64,000 bases of DNA from Pseudomonas sp. IAC-BECa141 (GTDB taxonomy: Bacteria > Pseudomonadota > Gammaproteobacteria > Pseudomonadales > Pseudomonadaceae): positions 3,410,001 through 3,474,000 of the forward strand of contig NZ_CP065410.1 of the NCBI RefSeq assembly GCF_020544405.1, in the 5' to 3' direction. The notes under the pieces were generated by a model that saw only the letters and a program-made list of their open reading frames with translations, did no database searches and was not told the origin of the DNA. The position numbers and the translations under genes were made by a program. This document shows, piece after piece, positions 1-9,077 of this stretch. Position 1 is the stretch's first letter; every line of letters starts with the position of its first letter.

Positions 1-777
1 GTAGCGCCGTGCGCCGGTGAAGGTGCCTTGATAACTGGGCTCCATCTTGCGCTGGAGGGCGACGCGGGTTTCTTCCGGTGTCAGCCCGGCGTACACCGGA
101 ACCGTCGGTGCTTCCTCGGTGAAAAGGATCCAGTCGCGCTGCTTTTTCGGCAGTTTGCGCCATGGAATATCGACGTCGATGCCCATGGTCACCAGGATGT
201 CGCGCAGGTTCTGTCCCTGCCAGGCCAGCGGCCAGGCGGCCACGGCGCGCTGGCGAATGGTCAGTTCCGGATCGGGCACCATCAGCGCCTCGGTCACCTC
301 GTAAACCCGCCCCAGTCCATGGCACTCGGGGCACGCGCCTTGTGGCGTGTTCGGTGAAAAATCCTCGGCATACAACATCGGCTGATCCGGCGGGTAGCTG
401 CCGGCGCGCGAGTAAAGCATGCGGATCAGGCTCGACAGCGTGGTCACGCTGCCGACTGACGAGCGCGTACTCGGCGTGCCGCGTTGTTGCTGCAGGGCCA
501 CGGCCGGCGGCAGGCCTTCAATGGAGTCGACGTCCGGCACGCCGACCTGATCGATCAGCCTGCGCGCATAGGGCGCCACCGATTCGAAATAGCGCCGCTG
601 TGCTTCGGCATACAGCGTTGAAAACGCCAGCGACGACTTGCCCGAACCCGACACACCGGTAAACACCACCAGCGCATCACGGGGAATATCGACATCAACG
701 TTCTTCAGGTTGTGTTCACGGGCGCCGCGCACGCGAACCATGCCGGCGGCGGAATTGGAGCTGCGCTTGGAGGTCAT
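1..777 (-). CDS. uvrA: UvrA-type excinuclease subunit A, N-terminal part (truncated by window edge)
   Basis: The protein is an ABC-type DNA damage-recognition ATPase of the UvrA family, acting in the cytoplasm. The 259 visible residues read from ATG at 777 and run off the left edge with no stop. Seen: the family opening [19 protein letters not shown], a Walker [10 protein letters not shown] near residue 42, the UvrA stretch [18 protein letters not shown], and a [10 protein letters not shown] zinc-finger half. UvrA family membership is clear. Whether this is the housekeeping UvrA or the shorter class II paralogue common in Pseudomonas cannot be decided, because the C-terminus is missing. No SOS box is visible in the short upstream gap, which instead abuts the end of the histidine kinase gene. 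The gene was read directly from the reverse strand; its ORF is open at the edge. Confidence 0.9.
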   Translation of the reverse strand, partial: MTSKRSSNSAAGMVRVRGAREHNLKNVDVDIPRDALVVFTGVSGSGKSSLAFSTLYAEAQRRYFESVAPYARRLIDQVGVPDVDSIEGLPPAVALQQQRGTPSTRSSVGSVTTLSSLIRMLYSRAGSYPPDQPMLYAEDFSPNTPQGACPECHGLGRVYEVTEALMVPDPELTIRQRAVAAWPLAWQGQNLRDILVTMGIDVDIPWRKLPKKQRDWILFTEEAPTVPVYAGLTPEETRVALQRKMEPSYQGTFTGARRY

Positions 778-806
778 TGGCCAGCCTTGATCAAGGGATT
801 CGAAGC

Positions 807-2918
807 TCAGGCACTGAGCACGGTTCGGATCATCTGCAACAGCGCTTCGGGGCCGTAAGGCTTGCCGAGCAGATGGGTATCGGGGCTGAGCTGGTGATTG
901 CGCGAAATAATGTCGCGGGTGTGGCCCGAGGTGAACAGCACCGCCACCGGTGGCATCTGCACCTTGGCCCACGCCGCCAGATCGGAGCTCTTGATCAGGC
1001 CGGGCATGACCACGTCGGTGAAGATCAGGTCGACCCGAGCGCCTTCCATCAGCATCTGCATGGCCGCATCGCCATTGCCGGCGATCAGCACGCGGTAGCC
1101 TTCTTCACGCAACAGCTCGACGGCGGAGTTGCGTACCGCTTCGTTGTCCTCGACCACCAGGATCGTCTCGTTGCCACCCGTGAGGCGTTTCTCCACGCTG
1201 GGCGCCGCATGATCTACCGGTCGCACGCTGCGCGGAAAGTACAACTGCACTCGCGTACCCTGGCCCACCTGGCTGTCGATCTCGACATGGCCGCCGCTCT
1301 GTTTGACGAAACCGAACACCATGCTCAAGCCGAGACCGGTGCCCTGGCCGTCGGCCTTGGTGGTGAAAAACGGTTCGAACACCTGCTCGAGCATGTGCGG
1401 CGCAATGCCGACGCCGCTGTCACTGACCGAGACCCGGACGAAATCCCCCGGCACGATGCCCTTGCCCGAACAGAACGCCTGATCCAGCGAGAGGTTGGCG
1501 GCGCCGAGCACAATTGTGCCCTCGCCCTTCATGGCGTCGCGGGCATTGATCGCCAGATTGAGAATGGCGTTTTCCAGTTGATTGCGATCGACGTTGATGT
1601 GCCACGGTTCGTCCGGCAACTGCACGTCGATCTGAATGATTTCGCCCAACGCCCGTTGCAGCAACTCACCGACGCCTTCAAAGATCTGCCGGGGATTGCA
1701 CACCGCCGGCGACAGTGGCTGGCGGCGGGCGAACGCGAGCAGTTGCGAGGACAGCTTGGCACCGCGCTCGACCGCCGCCAGCGAGGCGCTGACCCGACGC
1801 TGCACGTTGGCGTTGTTCGGCTCGTGACGAGCCAGCAGGTGCAAGTTGCCGGCAATCACTTGCAGCAGATTGTTGAAGTCATGGGCCACGCCGCCGGTGA
1901 GGCCGCCGATGGCTTCGAGTTTCTGTGACTGTCGCAGTCGCTCTTCGGCGGCGAGGCGCGCTTCGACTTCATTTGCCACACGCTGCTCGAGATTGCGGGT
2001 GAACTTGAGCAGGGATTCTTCGGCGATCTTGCGTTCGTGAATATCGATCAGCACGCCGGGAAAACGGAACGGCCGGCCCTGTTCGTCGAACTCGCAGCAG
2101 CCACTGGCCAACACCCATAGAAAGCTGCCATCGGCGCGTATTACGCGGTACTCGGCGTTGTAGGGTTCGCCGGTGCGCACCGAATTTTCGATGCACTCCT
2201 GCACCCAGGGACGGTCATCGGGATGAATGTGTGCTTCAGCAATGTGCTGCGGCAGGTTGGTGAGGTCTTGATCCGGCGGGAAGGAAAATGTCCGGGCAAA
2301 ACGCTCGTCGGCCGACAGCACATTGTTTTTCACGTCCCAGACAAAGGAGCCGATCAATGCGCCGGCATTGAGGGCCAGTCGCACCCGCTCGTTATCGGCA
2401 CGATAGGCATCTTCAGCGGCCTGGCGCAGACGCTCGGACAACACCAGTTCAGTGGTTTCCACCACCATCGCCATGACACCCGAAGGCACGCCGGCATCGT
2501 TGGCCACCGGGCTGTAATAAAGGTCGAGCCAGACGTCCTCGGGCACGCCATCGCGCAACAACACCAGTACCTTGTTGCGGTACTCCAGGGTGCCGCCCGC
2601 CAGGCAGGTGTCGACCACATGCCGATTGAAATCGGCGACCTCCGGCCAACCCAGTTCCACCGGTGATCCAAGCAGGTACGGATGCCGTCCGCCGGCGAAT
2701 CGGGAATAGGCATCGTTGTAGATCATGTAACCGGCATGGCCCCAGAGCATGACCATCGGCAGCGGCGAGGCCAGCATCAACTGGACCGTGCTGCACAGGC
2801 TGGCCGGCCAGGTTTCGAGCGGGCCAAGATCCGTGCCGCTCCAGTCGAACTCACGGATTCGCCCGGCCATCTCGCCTTGCCAGCCGTCACACCCATGGCT
2901 ATCGGATAAAAACTGCAT
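807..2918 (-). CDS. PAS-domain hybrid sensor histidine kinase with C-terminal receiver
   Basis: A 703-residue soluble hybrid kinase counted from ATG 2918; a TTG at 2969 would add 17 residues. Order: an N-terminal PAS-like region (about residues 20-165), a PAS/PAC fold (about 180-300, ending FPGVLIDIHERK), a coiled linker, HisKA with the phospho-acceptor in GGVAHDFNN (His about 346), HATPase_c with NLAINARDAM, DSGVGI and GTGLGLSM, and a receiver starting ILVVEDNEAVR with phospho-Asp in FTDVVMPG (about 635). No transmembrane segments are seen, so the signal is probably intracellular. It stands alone, with no response regulator or effector next door. The output is therefore likely phosphorelay to an unlinked regulator. 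The ligand is unknown. Confidence 0.93.
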   Translation of the reverse strand: MQFLSDSHGCDGWQGEMAGRIREFDWSGTDLGPLETWPASLCSTVQLMLASPLPMVMLWGHAGYMIYNDAYSRFAGGRHPYLLGSPVELGWPEVADFNRHVVDTCLAGGTLEYRNKVLVLLRDGVPEDVWLDLYYSPVANDAGVPSGVMAMVVETTELVLSERLRQAAEDAYRADNERVRLALNAGALIGSFVWDVKNNVLSADERFARTFSFPPDQDLTNLPQHIAEAHIHPDDRPWVQECIENSVRTGEPYNAEYRVIRADGSFLWVLASGCCEFDEQGRPFRFPGVLIDIHERKIAEESLLKFTRNLEQRVANEVEARLAAEERLRQSQKLEAIGGLTGGVAHDFNNLLQVIAGNLHLLARHEPNNANVQRRVSASLAAVERGAKLSSQLLAFARRQPLSPAVCNPRQIFEGVGELLQRALGEIIQIDVQLPDEPWHINVDRNQLENAILNLAINARDAMKGEGTIVLGAANLSLDQAFCSGKGIVPGDFVRVSVSDSGVGIAPHMLEQVFEPFFTTKADGQGTGLGLSMVFGFVKQSGGHVEIDSQVGQGTRVQLYFPRSVRPVDHAAPSVEKRLTGGNETILVVEDNEAVRNSAVELLREEGYRVLIAGNGDAAMQMLMEGARVDLIFTDVVMPGLIKSSDLAAWAKVQMPPVAVLFTSGHTRDIISRNHQLSPDTHLLGKPYGPEALLQMIRTVLSA

Positions 2919-3050
2919 CGGCTGCTTTAACGCCTTGTGGTGGGTCCGGTTCAATCGCTGCGCGGTCAAGCGTCGCGCCCGTCTATTTCGAGCGCGCTGG
3001 GCAGCGATGGTTTCATTAGAGGTATAGCCGATTTCACCCCTGCTCGACGT

Positions 3051-3740
3051 TCAGACTTCGATCAGGTGTTTGAGCGGATGGTAGCCGGTCTTCATCTTTG
3101 CAGCGACATCGAGGATGGCCTTCTGGATGCCGTCCAGGTGCATACAGGTCAGCTCAATGGCGGCGTTCTGATTGCCGGCCTCGATGTACTCGATCAGTCG
3201 CAGATGTTCGTCGTCGCGACAGGCTTCGTGGCTGTCATCGTCCAGCGCGGCGGCATACAGCGAGGCGCGGGAAATCAGCTTCTGGAACCAGTCGAGCAAC
3301 ACCGGGTTGTTCAGGCTGCGGGCCAGTTTGATGTGGAACTCGCCGAGCAGGTGAATCAGCCGCTCGTGGTCGCCGGCTGCGTGAGCCTCGTCTTCCAGCA
3401 GCAAGTGATCGCGCAGGTCCTGCATCGCGGCAGAGTCCTTGCGCCGGCACAGTTCAGTGACGATGCCGATCTCGATCAAGCGCCGGGTTTCAAACAGCGA
3501 ACGGATCTCTTCATCGCTGGGCAGCGACACCGACGCACCTTTATTGGGCTCGGTGGTGACCAATCCGTCGGCCTCCAGTTGCTTGAGCGCGGCTCGAACC
3601 GACGTGCGGCTGACATTGAACAACTCCGCCAGCGACGCCTCGCCCAGCTTCATCCCCGGACGCAGCGAACGCTTGCTGATCGCCTCGTAAACCCCTTGGT
3701 AGACGCGGTCGACCGTGGTTTCCGTTTTTTTCTCGGTCAT
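3051..3740 (-). CDS. GntR-family (FadR/FCD subgroup) transcriptional regulator
   Basis: A 229-residue regulator with an N-terminal winged helix (SLAELFNVSRTSVRAALKQLEADGLV, about residues 35-60) and an all-helical FCD ligand domain. The FCD metal-site residues are plausible in LLGEFHIKLAR and EACRDDEHLRLIEYI. It starts at ATG 3740 behind a good AAGGAG. It is divergent from the ABC transporter/amidohydrolase operon starting at 3881. The 140-bp intergenic region holds a TTGCATACAA-type palindrome, so local (auto)regulation of the uptake operon is the likely role. FCD regulators usually answer to small carboxylates or pathway intermediates. The ligand here is not predictable from sequence. Confidence 0.92.
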   Translation of the reverse strand: MTEKKTETTVDRVYQGVYEAISKRSLRPGMKLGEASLAELFNVSRTSVRAALKQLEADGLVTTEPNKGASVSLPSDEEIRSLFETRRLIEIGIVTELCRRKDSAAMQDLRDHLLLEDEAHAAGDHERLIHLLGEFHIKLARSLNNPVLLDWFQKLISRASLYAAALDDDSHEACRDDEHLRLIEYIEAGNQNAAIELTCMHLDGIQKAILDVAAKMKTGYHPLKHLIEV

Positions 3741-3847
3741 TTGAAAACTCCTTCAATGCTGGCAACGCTGCCCGACGAACGACTCAGTCGGGGAAATGGG
3801 GGGTTGCGCCAGCAGATTAATCCGGGTATTTCTAAATTGCATTCAGA

Positions 3848-3861
3848 TATTGCATACAATA
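3848..3861. promoter_or_regulatory. Putative GntR/FCD operator
   Basis: TATTG-CATA-CAATA is an inverted repeat in the divergent regulator/transporter gap, 20 bp before the transporter start. Its core TTGCATACAA differs by one base from the TTGTATACAA pattern typical of FCD-type GntR operators. A further TTGCA half-site lies just upstream near 3836. Assignment to the adjacent regulator is inference. Confidence 0.55.
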
Positions 3862-3880
3862 ATTAGAGGATTGCACCATT

Positions 3881-4966
3881 ATGGGTCAGCCAATAGCCAT
3901 TGAAGTGCGTAACGTATCCAAGCGGTATTCTGATGATCCTGGCCTGGCGCCAGCCCTCGACAACGTGTCGGTGAACATCGCCGACAACGAGTTCTTCACC
4001 CTCCTCGGCCCCTCGGGCTGCGGCAAGACCACCCTGCTGCGCACCATCGCCGGTTTCGAACACGCCAGCGACGGCGAGATCCGTCTGGCGGGCGAAACGG
4101 TCAATCACCTGCCGCCGTTCAAGCGTCGGGTCAACACGGTGTTCCAGAGTTACGCGCTGTTTCCGCACATGAGTGTCGCGCAGAATATCGCCTTCGGCCT
4201 CGAGATGCAGGGTCTTGATCGCAAGACGATTCCCGGACGGGTCGACGAAATGCTCGCGCTGGTGCAGATGGAGCACCTGGCGGGGCGCAAACCGGCGGAA
4301 CTGTCCGGCGGCCAGCAGCAGCGCGTCGCTCTGGCCCGGGCCCTGGCGCCGAAACCGAAAGTGCTGTTGCTCGACGAGCCGCTGTCGGCGCTGGACCTGA
4401 AACTGCGCAAGGAAATGCAGGTCGAACTCAAGCGCGTGCAGCAGGAAGCCGGCATCACCTTCATCTTCGTCACCCACGATCAGGAAGAAGCCCTGACCCT
4501 GTCCGACCGGATCGCGGTGATGTCCGCCGGCAAGATCCTGCAGATCGGCACCCCGACCGACATCTACGAGCGCCCGCAGCACCGCTTCGTCGCCCAGTTC
4601 ATCGGCGACATCAATTTCCTCCCCGGCCAGCTCAAGCGTGGCGAACACAACGAAAACCTCTTCGTGCCCAGCGGCATGCCGGTGGAAATTCCCTGCCCGC
4701 CGCAAGGCGTCAATGGCAGCAGCGTACAACTGGCGTTTCGTCCCGAGCGCTCGCAACTGGTCGCGGCGGACCAGCCGCATCATTTGCGCGGGGTGATCGA
4801 AGCCGTGCTGTATGTCGGCACCGCGACGCTGTACCAGTGCCGTTTGAACAACGACATCAAAGTCATGCTGCGGGAAAACAACGAAGGTTTGAGCGCCTGT
4901 CGCACAGTCGGTGAGCCCGTGGCGGTGCATCTGCCACCTCAGGCCTGCCTGTTGATGGAGGCCTGA
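3881..4966 (+). CDS. ABC transporter ATP-binding subunit, spermidine/putrescine (PotA) type
   Basis: This is the cytoplasmic ATPase of a polyamine-type importer, 361 residues, the usual length for PotA-like proteins. Seen: Walker A GPSGCGKTT (about 43), Q-loop FQSYALFPHMSV, signature LSGGQQQR (about 141), Walker B LLLDEPLSALD (about 160) and switch FVTHDQEEAL. A C-terminal TOBE-like domain with VQLAFRPERSQL follows. The start ATG 3881 has GAGGA ten bases upstream. It is the first gene of the operon; the permease gene begins one base after its TGA. The family imports polyamines or related cationic amines. The neighbouring hydrolases suggest a modified nitrogen compound rather than plain putrescine. 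Confidence 0.95.
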   Translation: MGQPIAIEVRNVSKRYSDDPGLAPALDNVSVNIADNEFFTLLGPSGCGKTTLLRTIAGFEHASDGEIRLAGETVNHLPPFKRRVNTVFQSYALFPHMSVAQNIAFGLEMQGLDRKTIPGRVDEMLALVQMEHLAGRKPAELSGGQQQRVALARALAPKPKVLLLDEPLSALDLKLRKEMQVELKRVQQEAGITFIFVTHDQEEALTLSDRIAVMSAGKILQIGTPTDIYERPQHRFVAQFIGDINFLPGQLKRGEHNENLFVPSGMPVEIPCPPQGVNGSSVQLAFRPERSQLVAADQPHHLRGVIEAVLYVGTATLYQCRLNNDIKVMLRENNEGLSACRTVGEPVAVHLPPQACLLMEA

Positions 4967-4967
4967 G

Positions 4968-5885
4968 ATGAGCGTCAGCAGCACTTCCCCCTCCCTCAAC
5001 CGCGCGCTGTTGCTCAGCCCGGTGGTGTTGACCCTGCTCGCCCTGATCGCCATTCCGCTGGGGATCATGGGTTACATCAGCCTGCTGCCGCGCAACACCT
5101 ACGGCGGCGTCGACTGGCAGGCGCAATGGCAGTTGCAGAGTTACGTGCAGCTGTTTTTCCAGGAAGGTTTCGACGGCGAACTGGAGCTGAACTGGGTCTA
5201 CGCCCAGGCACTGTTGCGCTCGGTGTTCCAGGCCGGCGGCACCACTGTGTTGTGCTTTTTGTTCGGGTTTCCGGTGGCATTGTGGATGTCGAGCCTGACC
5301 CCACGCCGACGCAACCTGATGGTGTTGCTCATCACCATTCCGTTCTGGACCAACCTGCTGATCCGCAACTACGCGTGGCTGATCATCCTGCGCGAACAGG
5401 GCTGGGTCGCCCAGAGCCTTAACGCGCTGTTCCCGAATGCCGGCGGCATCACCCTGCTCTACAACGACTTCGCGGTCAGCGTCGGTCTGGTCTACAGCTT
5501 CCTGCCGTTCATGATCCTGCCGATCTACTCGACCCTGGAAAAACTCGACTGGCGTCTGGTGGAAGCCGCTTATGACCTGGGCGCCAACCGCTGGCACGCA
5601 CTGCGCCGGATCATCCTGCCGCTGTCGATGCCCGGCGTGATTGCCGGCGCGTTGCTGGTGTTCGTGCCGAGCCTCGGCGCCTTCATCACCCCGGCGATTC
5701 TCGGCGGGGGCAAGACCCTGATGATCGGCAACCTGATCCAGCAGCAATTCGGCACCGCGCGCAACTGGCCGCTGGGCAGTTCGCTGTCGTTCCTGTTGCT
5801 GGGGATTCTGCTGTTGTCCCTGGTGCTCTACGCCCTCTACAGCCGCAGCGCGGCGAAAACCCTGAATCGGGGAGCGAAAGCATGA
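4968..5885 (+). CDS. ABC transporter permease, PotB type
   Basis: An inner-membrane permease of 305 residues with about six hydrophobic segments. The first is at residues 13-35 (LLLSPVVLTLLALIAIPLGI). The EAA cytoplasmic loop reads EAAYDLGANRWHALRRIILP (about 205-224), the contact site for the ATPase. The gene follows the ATPase stop by one base, and its last four bases (ATGA) are shared with the next permease start, so translation is coupled. It pairs with the PotC-type permease as a heterodimer. Substrate assignment is by family only. Confidence 0.94.
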   Translation: MSVSSTSPSLNRALLLSPVVLTLLALIAIPLGIMGYISLLPRNTYGGVDWQAQWQLQSYVQLFFQEGFDGELELNWVYAQALLRSVFQAGGTTVLCFLFGFPVALWMSSLTPRRRNLMVLLITIPFWTNLLIRNYAWLIILREQGWVAQSLNALFPNAGGITLLYNDFAVSVGLVYSFLPFMILPIYSTLEKLDWRLVEAAYDLGANRWHALRRIILPLSMPGVIAGALLVFVPSLGAFITPAILGGGKTLMIGNLIQQQFGTARNWPLGSSLSFLLLGILLLSLVLYALYSRSAAKTLNRGAKA

Positions 5886-6670
5886 TCTCTCTGCACCTGA
5901 AAAAACTCCCGGCGACCCGGGAAATCAGCCTGCTGATCCTCGCCTATCTGTACGTGCCGATCCTGGTGTTGATCGTCTACAGCTTCAACGCCAACCGCTC
6001 GGCAACGGTGTGGACCGAGTTCTCGTTCGCCTGGTACGGGCGGATCCTGGCCAACCCGTCGATCCAGACCGCGGCGCTGAATTCGATCATCGTCGCGACC
6101 ATCGCCACGGTGTGCGCCACGACGATTGCACTGCTGGCGGCGCTGGCGACTTATCGGCCGTTCTACGGGCAGAAAATGGTCGAGGGCGGGATCAACCTGC
6201 CGCTGATCCTGCCGGAGATCGTCACTGCCGTGGCCACCCTGCTGCTGTTCATGGCACTGGGGATCAAGCTCGGGCTGATGACCGTGATCGTCGCGCACAT
6301 CGGCTTCTGCATTCCGTTCGCCTACCTGCCGATCCGCGCACGGCTCAACGATCTGGACAAGAGCCTGCTGGAAGCCGCCAACGACCTGTACGCCAATCCG
6401 TGGCAGGTGTTCCGCCGCGTGACCCTGCCACTGCTGTGGCCGGCGGTGTTGTCCGGTTCGGTGCTGGCATTCGTGGTCAGCCTCGACGATTTCATCATGA
6501 CCTTCTTCGTCGCCGGGCCCGGTTCGACCACGTTGCCGGTGTACATCTTCTCGGCGATCAAGGCCGGCGTAACGCCGGAGATCAACGCGATCTCGACCCT
6601 GATGCTGGTGATTTCCATCGTGCTCGTGGTGCTGGCCTTCTGGCTTGGCCAACGCGGCAAACAACAATAA
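5882..6670 (+). CDS. ABC transporter permease, PotC type
   Basis: The second membrane subunit of the importer, 262 residues, with about six transmembrane stretches beginning ISLLILAYLYVPILVLIVYS. The EAA loop is EAANDLYANPWQVFRRVTLP (about 162-181). It overlaps the preceding permease by four bases and lies 18 bp before the binding-protein gene. Length and layout match PotC proteins. No anomaly is seen. Confidence 0.94.
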   Translation: MISLHLKKLPATREISLLILAYLYVPILVLIVYSFNANRSATVWTEFSFAWYGRILANPSIQTAALNSIIVATIATVCATTIALLAALATYRPFYGQKMVEGGINLPLILPEIVTAVATLLLFMALGIKLGLMTVIVAHIGFCIPFAYLPIRARLNDLDKSLLEAANDLYANPWQVFRRVTLPLLWPAVLSGSVLAFVVSLDDFIMTFFVAGPGSTTLPVYIFSAIKAGVTPEINAISTLMLVISIVLVVLAFWLGQRGKQQ

Positions 6671-6688
6671 ACCTGGAGCGCTCTGTTC

Positions 6689-7741
6689 ATGAAAAGCAAA
6701 AGCATGCGTCTGGCTATTTCCGGTCTGGCCCTGAGTTGTTTCACCGCGTTCAGCGCCCACGCCGCCGAGCCCAAGGAGTTGTTCTTCTACAACTGGACCG
6801 ATTACTACCCGGTGGACCTGCTGGCCAAGTTCGAAAAGGAGACCGGGATCAAAGTCACCATGGACGGCTACGACAGCAACGAAACCCTGCTCGCCAAGTT
6901 GCAGGCCGGCGGCGCGGCGTATGACGTGATTGTGCCGTCGCAGTCGATCATGCAGACGCTGATCAAACAGGATCTGCTGCTGGAAATCGACGCTCCGACC
7001 CTGAACAACTTCCAGTACGTCAAAGGGCCGTTCCGCGATCCGAGCTTCGATCCGGGCCGCAAATATTCGGCGCCGTATCTGTGGGGCACCACCGGTTTTT
7101 CCTATGACAGCGCCCGGGTGCCGGGCGGCAGGCTCGACGATTCGTGGAAAGAGTTCTTCGAACCGCGCAAGGAACTGCAAGGCCAACTCGCCGCCCTCGA
7201 CACCTCCAGCAGCGTGATCAATGCCGCCAGCCATTACCTGAACATCGACGAATGCACGGAAAACCCGCAGGACGCCAAGCGCATCCTTGAACTGCTGCAA
7301 AAGCAGAAACCGTTTTTGAAGATGTACAGCTCCGACAACACCGTCGACCGCATGGCCTCGGGCGAAGTGATCATGATGCAGAACTGGAACGGCTCGACCG
7401 CCCGCGCCACCTTGCAAAAGAGCACGATCAAATACGTGTACCCGAAAGAAGGCCTGGCGATGTTCCAGGACAACTTCGCCGTACCGAAAAGCGCGCCGCA
7501 TCCGGGCAACGCGAAGATCTTTATCGACTGGATGATGAAGCCCGAGAACGCGGCGGCCGTGTCCAACGCGATTGCCTATGCCAACGGGATTCAGAGCGAT
7601 CAGTTGCTGGATGCGAAATGGAAGGTCATGGACGCGATCAACATGCCCGAGGAATACGCCTCGCGGCTGCGGCCGGAGAAGGAATGCAGCAACAAGGCGC
7701 GGGAGCTGCAGGATCGGATCTGGTCGAAGCTCAAGGGTTGA
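6689..7741 (+). CDS. Periplasmic polyamine-type substrate-binding protein (PotD/PotF family)
   Basis: This 350-residue exported binding protein has a Sec signal peptide (MKSKSMRLAISGLALSCF, cleavage probably after AHA near residue 26). The family opening is ELFFYNWTDYYPVDLLAKFEKETG, and the ligand-cleft motif YDVIVPSQSIMQ follows. A polyamine-binding Asp/Trp pocket is plausible but not confirmed by reading alone. It closes the transporter set and is followed by a REP pair before the hydrolase genes, a common place for differential mRNA stability. Alternative ligands are opines or other amine-containing compounds. Confidence 0.93.
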   Translation: MKSKSMRLAISGLALSCFTAFSAHAAEPKELFFYNWTDYYPVDLLAKFEKETGIKVTMDGYDSNETLLAKLQAGGAAYDVIVPSQSIMQTLIKQDLLLEIDAPTLNNFQYVKGPFRDPSFDPGRKYSAPYLWGTTGFSYDSARVPGGRLDDSWKEFFEPRKELQGQLAALDTSSSVINAASHYLNIDECTENPQDAKRILELLQKQKPFLKMYSSDNTVDRMASGEVIMMQNWNGSTARATLQKSTIKYVYPKEGLAMFQDNFAVPKSAPHPGNAKIFIDWMMKPENAAAVSNAIAYANGIQSDQLLDAKWKVMDAINMPEEYASRLRPEKECSNKARELQDRIWSKLKG

Positions 7742-7770
7742 TCGCCTGACTCAAGACCCAGTTGCGGCCA

Positions 7771-7845
7771 TCGCGAGCAAGCTCGCTCCCACAAGGATCG
7801 GTGGCGCTCACAGTTCCAATGTGGGAGCTGGCTTGCCAGCGATGA
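7771..7845. repeat. REP pair (GCGAGCAAGCTCGC family)
   Basis: Two convergent REP units lie between the binding-protein gene and the first amidohydrolase. One is in the TCGCGAGCAAGCTCGCTCCC orientation. The second is the variant GTGGGAGCTGGCTTGCCAGC. Together they can fold into a stable stem, probably acting as an mRNA 3'-stabiliser inside the operon. The same family recurs at about 22.2, 28.8 and 31.8 kb. Confidence 0.88.
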
Positions 7846-7880
7846 GGCCCGCCCAGACAACATAGAAACAGAGGTATGCA

Positions 7881-9077
7881 ATGTCCCATCCCCGCTGGCT
7901 CAGAAACATCCGCCCCTACGGCGCCCCCGCCGAAGACCTGCTGATCGAAAACGGCAAGTTCACCCAGCGCCGCCCGGCCTCCAATGCTCCATTGGCTGCC
8001 ACCGACATCGACGGCCAGAACCAGCTCCTGACCGCCCCGCTGGTGGAAAGCCACGTCCACCTCGACAAGACCCTGTATGGCCAGCCCTGGCGCCCGAACA
8101 GCGCGGGCCCGACGCTCAAGGATTACATCAGCAACGAACGCCGCGTGTTGCGCGAAGTGAAAGCGCCGATTGCCGAACGGGCCGGTGCGCTGTTGGAAAA
8201 CTGCATCGCCCGGGGTTCGCTGACGATGCGTTGCCACGTCGACATCGACCCGGAATTCGGCCTGCGTCACGTCGAGGCCATGCAACAACTGCGCGAAACC
8301 TACAACGACCTGATCGACCTGCAACTGGTGGTCTTCCCGCAAACCGGCCTGATCAGCCGCCCCGGCACCGCGGAACTGATGCGCGAAGCCATGGCCCTGG
8401 GCGTGGAAAACGTCGGCGGACTCGACCCCTGCGGCATCGACAACGACCCGATTGCGCAACTGGATTTCGTGTTCAACCTGGCCCGCGACTTTCAGCGTGG
8501 CGTCGACATTCACCTGCACGACAAAGGCGAACTGGGCCTGTGGCAGATCGCCCGGATCGCCGATTACACCGAGCGCTTCAACCTGCAGAACCGGGTGATG
8601 ATCAGCCATGCCTATTGCCTGGGCATGTTGCCTTGGAGTCAGGTCAAACCCGTTGCCGAACGCCTCGCGGCGCTGGGGATTTCGCTGATGAGTTCGGCGC
8701 CGGCCGATTGCGCGGTGCCGCCGTTTCTGGCGCTGCGTGAAACCGGTGTCAACGTGTGCCTCGGCTCCGACGGCATCCGCGATGCGTGGTCGCCGATGGG
8801 CAATGGCGACATGCTCGAACGAGCGATGTTGCTGGCGTTCCGTTTCGACCTGGGCAAGGACGATGAACTGGCGGCGGCATTCGACGCGGCAACGGTGAAC
8901 GGAGCGCGCGCATTGGGGATCGAGGGTTACGGCTTCGCCATCGGCAAGCCTGCGGACTTTCTGCTGATGCCGGTCGAAACACTTGGCGAGGCTGTCGTCG
9001 CGCGGCCGGTGCGTCAGGTCTATCGCGGCGGCGAACTGATCGCCAGCGGCGGTCGCTTGCTGGGCAGCCGTCTGTGA
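7881..9077 (+). CDS. Amidohydrolase, cytosine deaminase-like
   Basis: A metal-dependent hydrolase of 398 residues, cytoplasmic (no signal peptide). Visible metal and catalytic motifs of the amidohydrolase superfamily are ESHVHLDK (HxH, about 56-63), DIHLHDKGE (about 210), the SHAYCLG histidine (about 239) and the GSDGIRDAW aspartate (about 295). HLHDKGE plus the SDGIRDAW form is typical of the cytosine deaminase/CodA-like branch. The next hydrolase starts with GTG at 9074, inside this gene's TGA, so the two are coupled. The likely job is hydrolytic deamination or ring opening of the imported compound. The exact substrate is unknown. Confidence 0.88.
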   Translation: MSHPRWLRNIRPYGAPAEDLLIENGKFTQRRPASNAPLAATDIDGQNQLLTAPLVESHVHLDKTLYGQPWRPNSAGPTLKDYISNERRVLREVKAPIAERAGALLENCIARGSLTMRCHVDIDPEFGLRHVEAMQQLRETYNDLIDLQLVVFPQTGLISRPGTAELMREAMALGVENVGGLDPCGIDNDPIAQLDFVFNLARDFQRGVDIHLHDKGELGLWQIARIADYTERFNLQNRVMISHAYCLGMLPWSQVKPVAERLAALGISLMSSAPADCAVPPFLALRETGVNVCLGSDGIRDAWSPMGNGDMLERAMLLAFRFDLGKDDELAAAFDAATVNGARALGIEGYGFAIGKPADFLLMPVETLGEAVVARPVRQVYRGGELIASGGRLLGSRL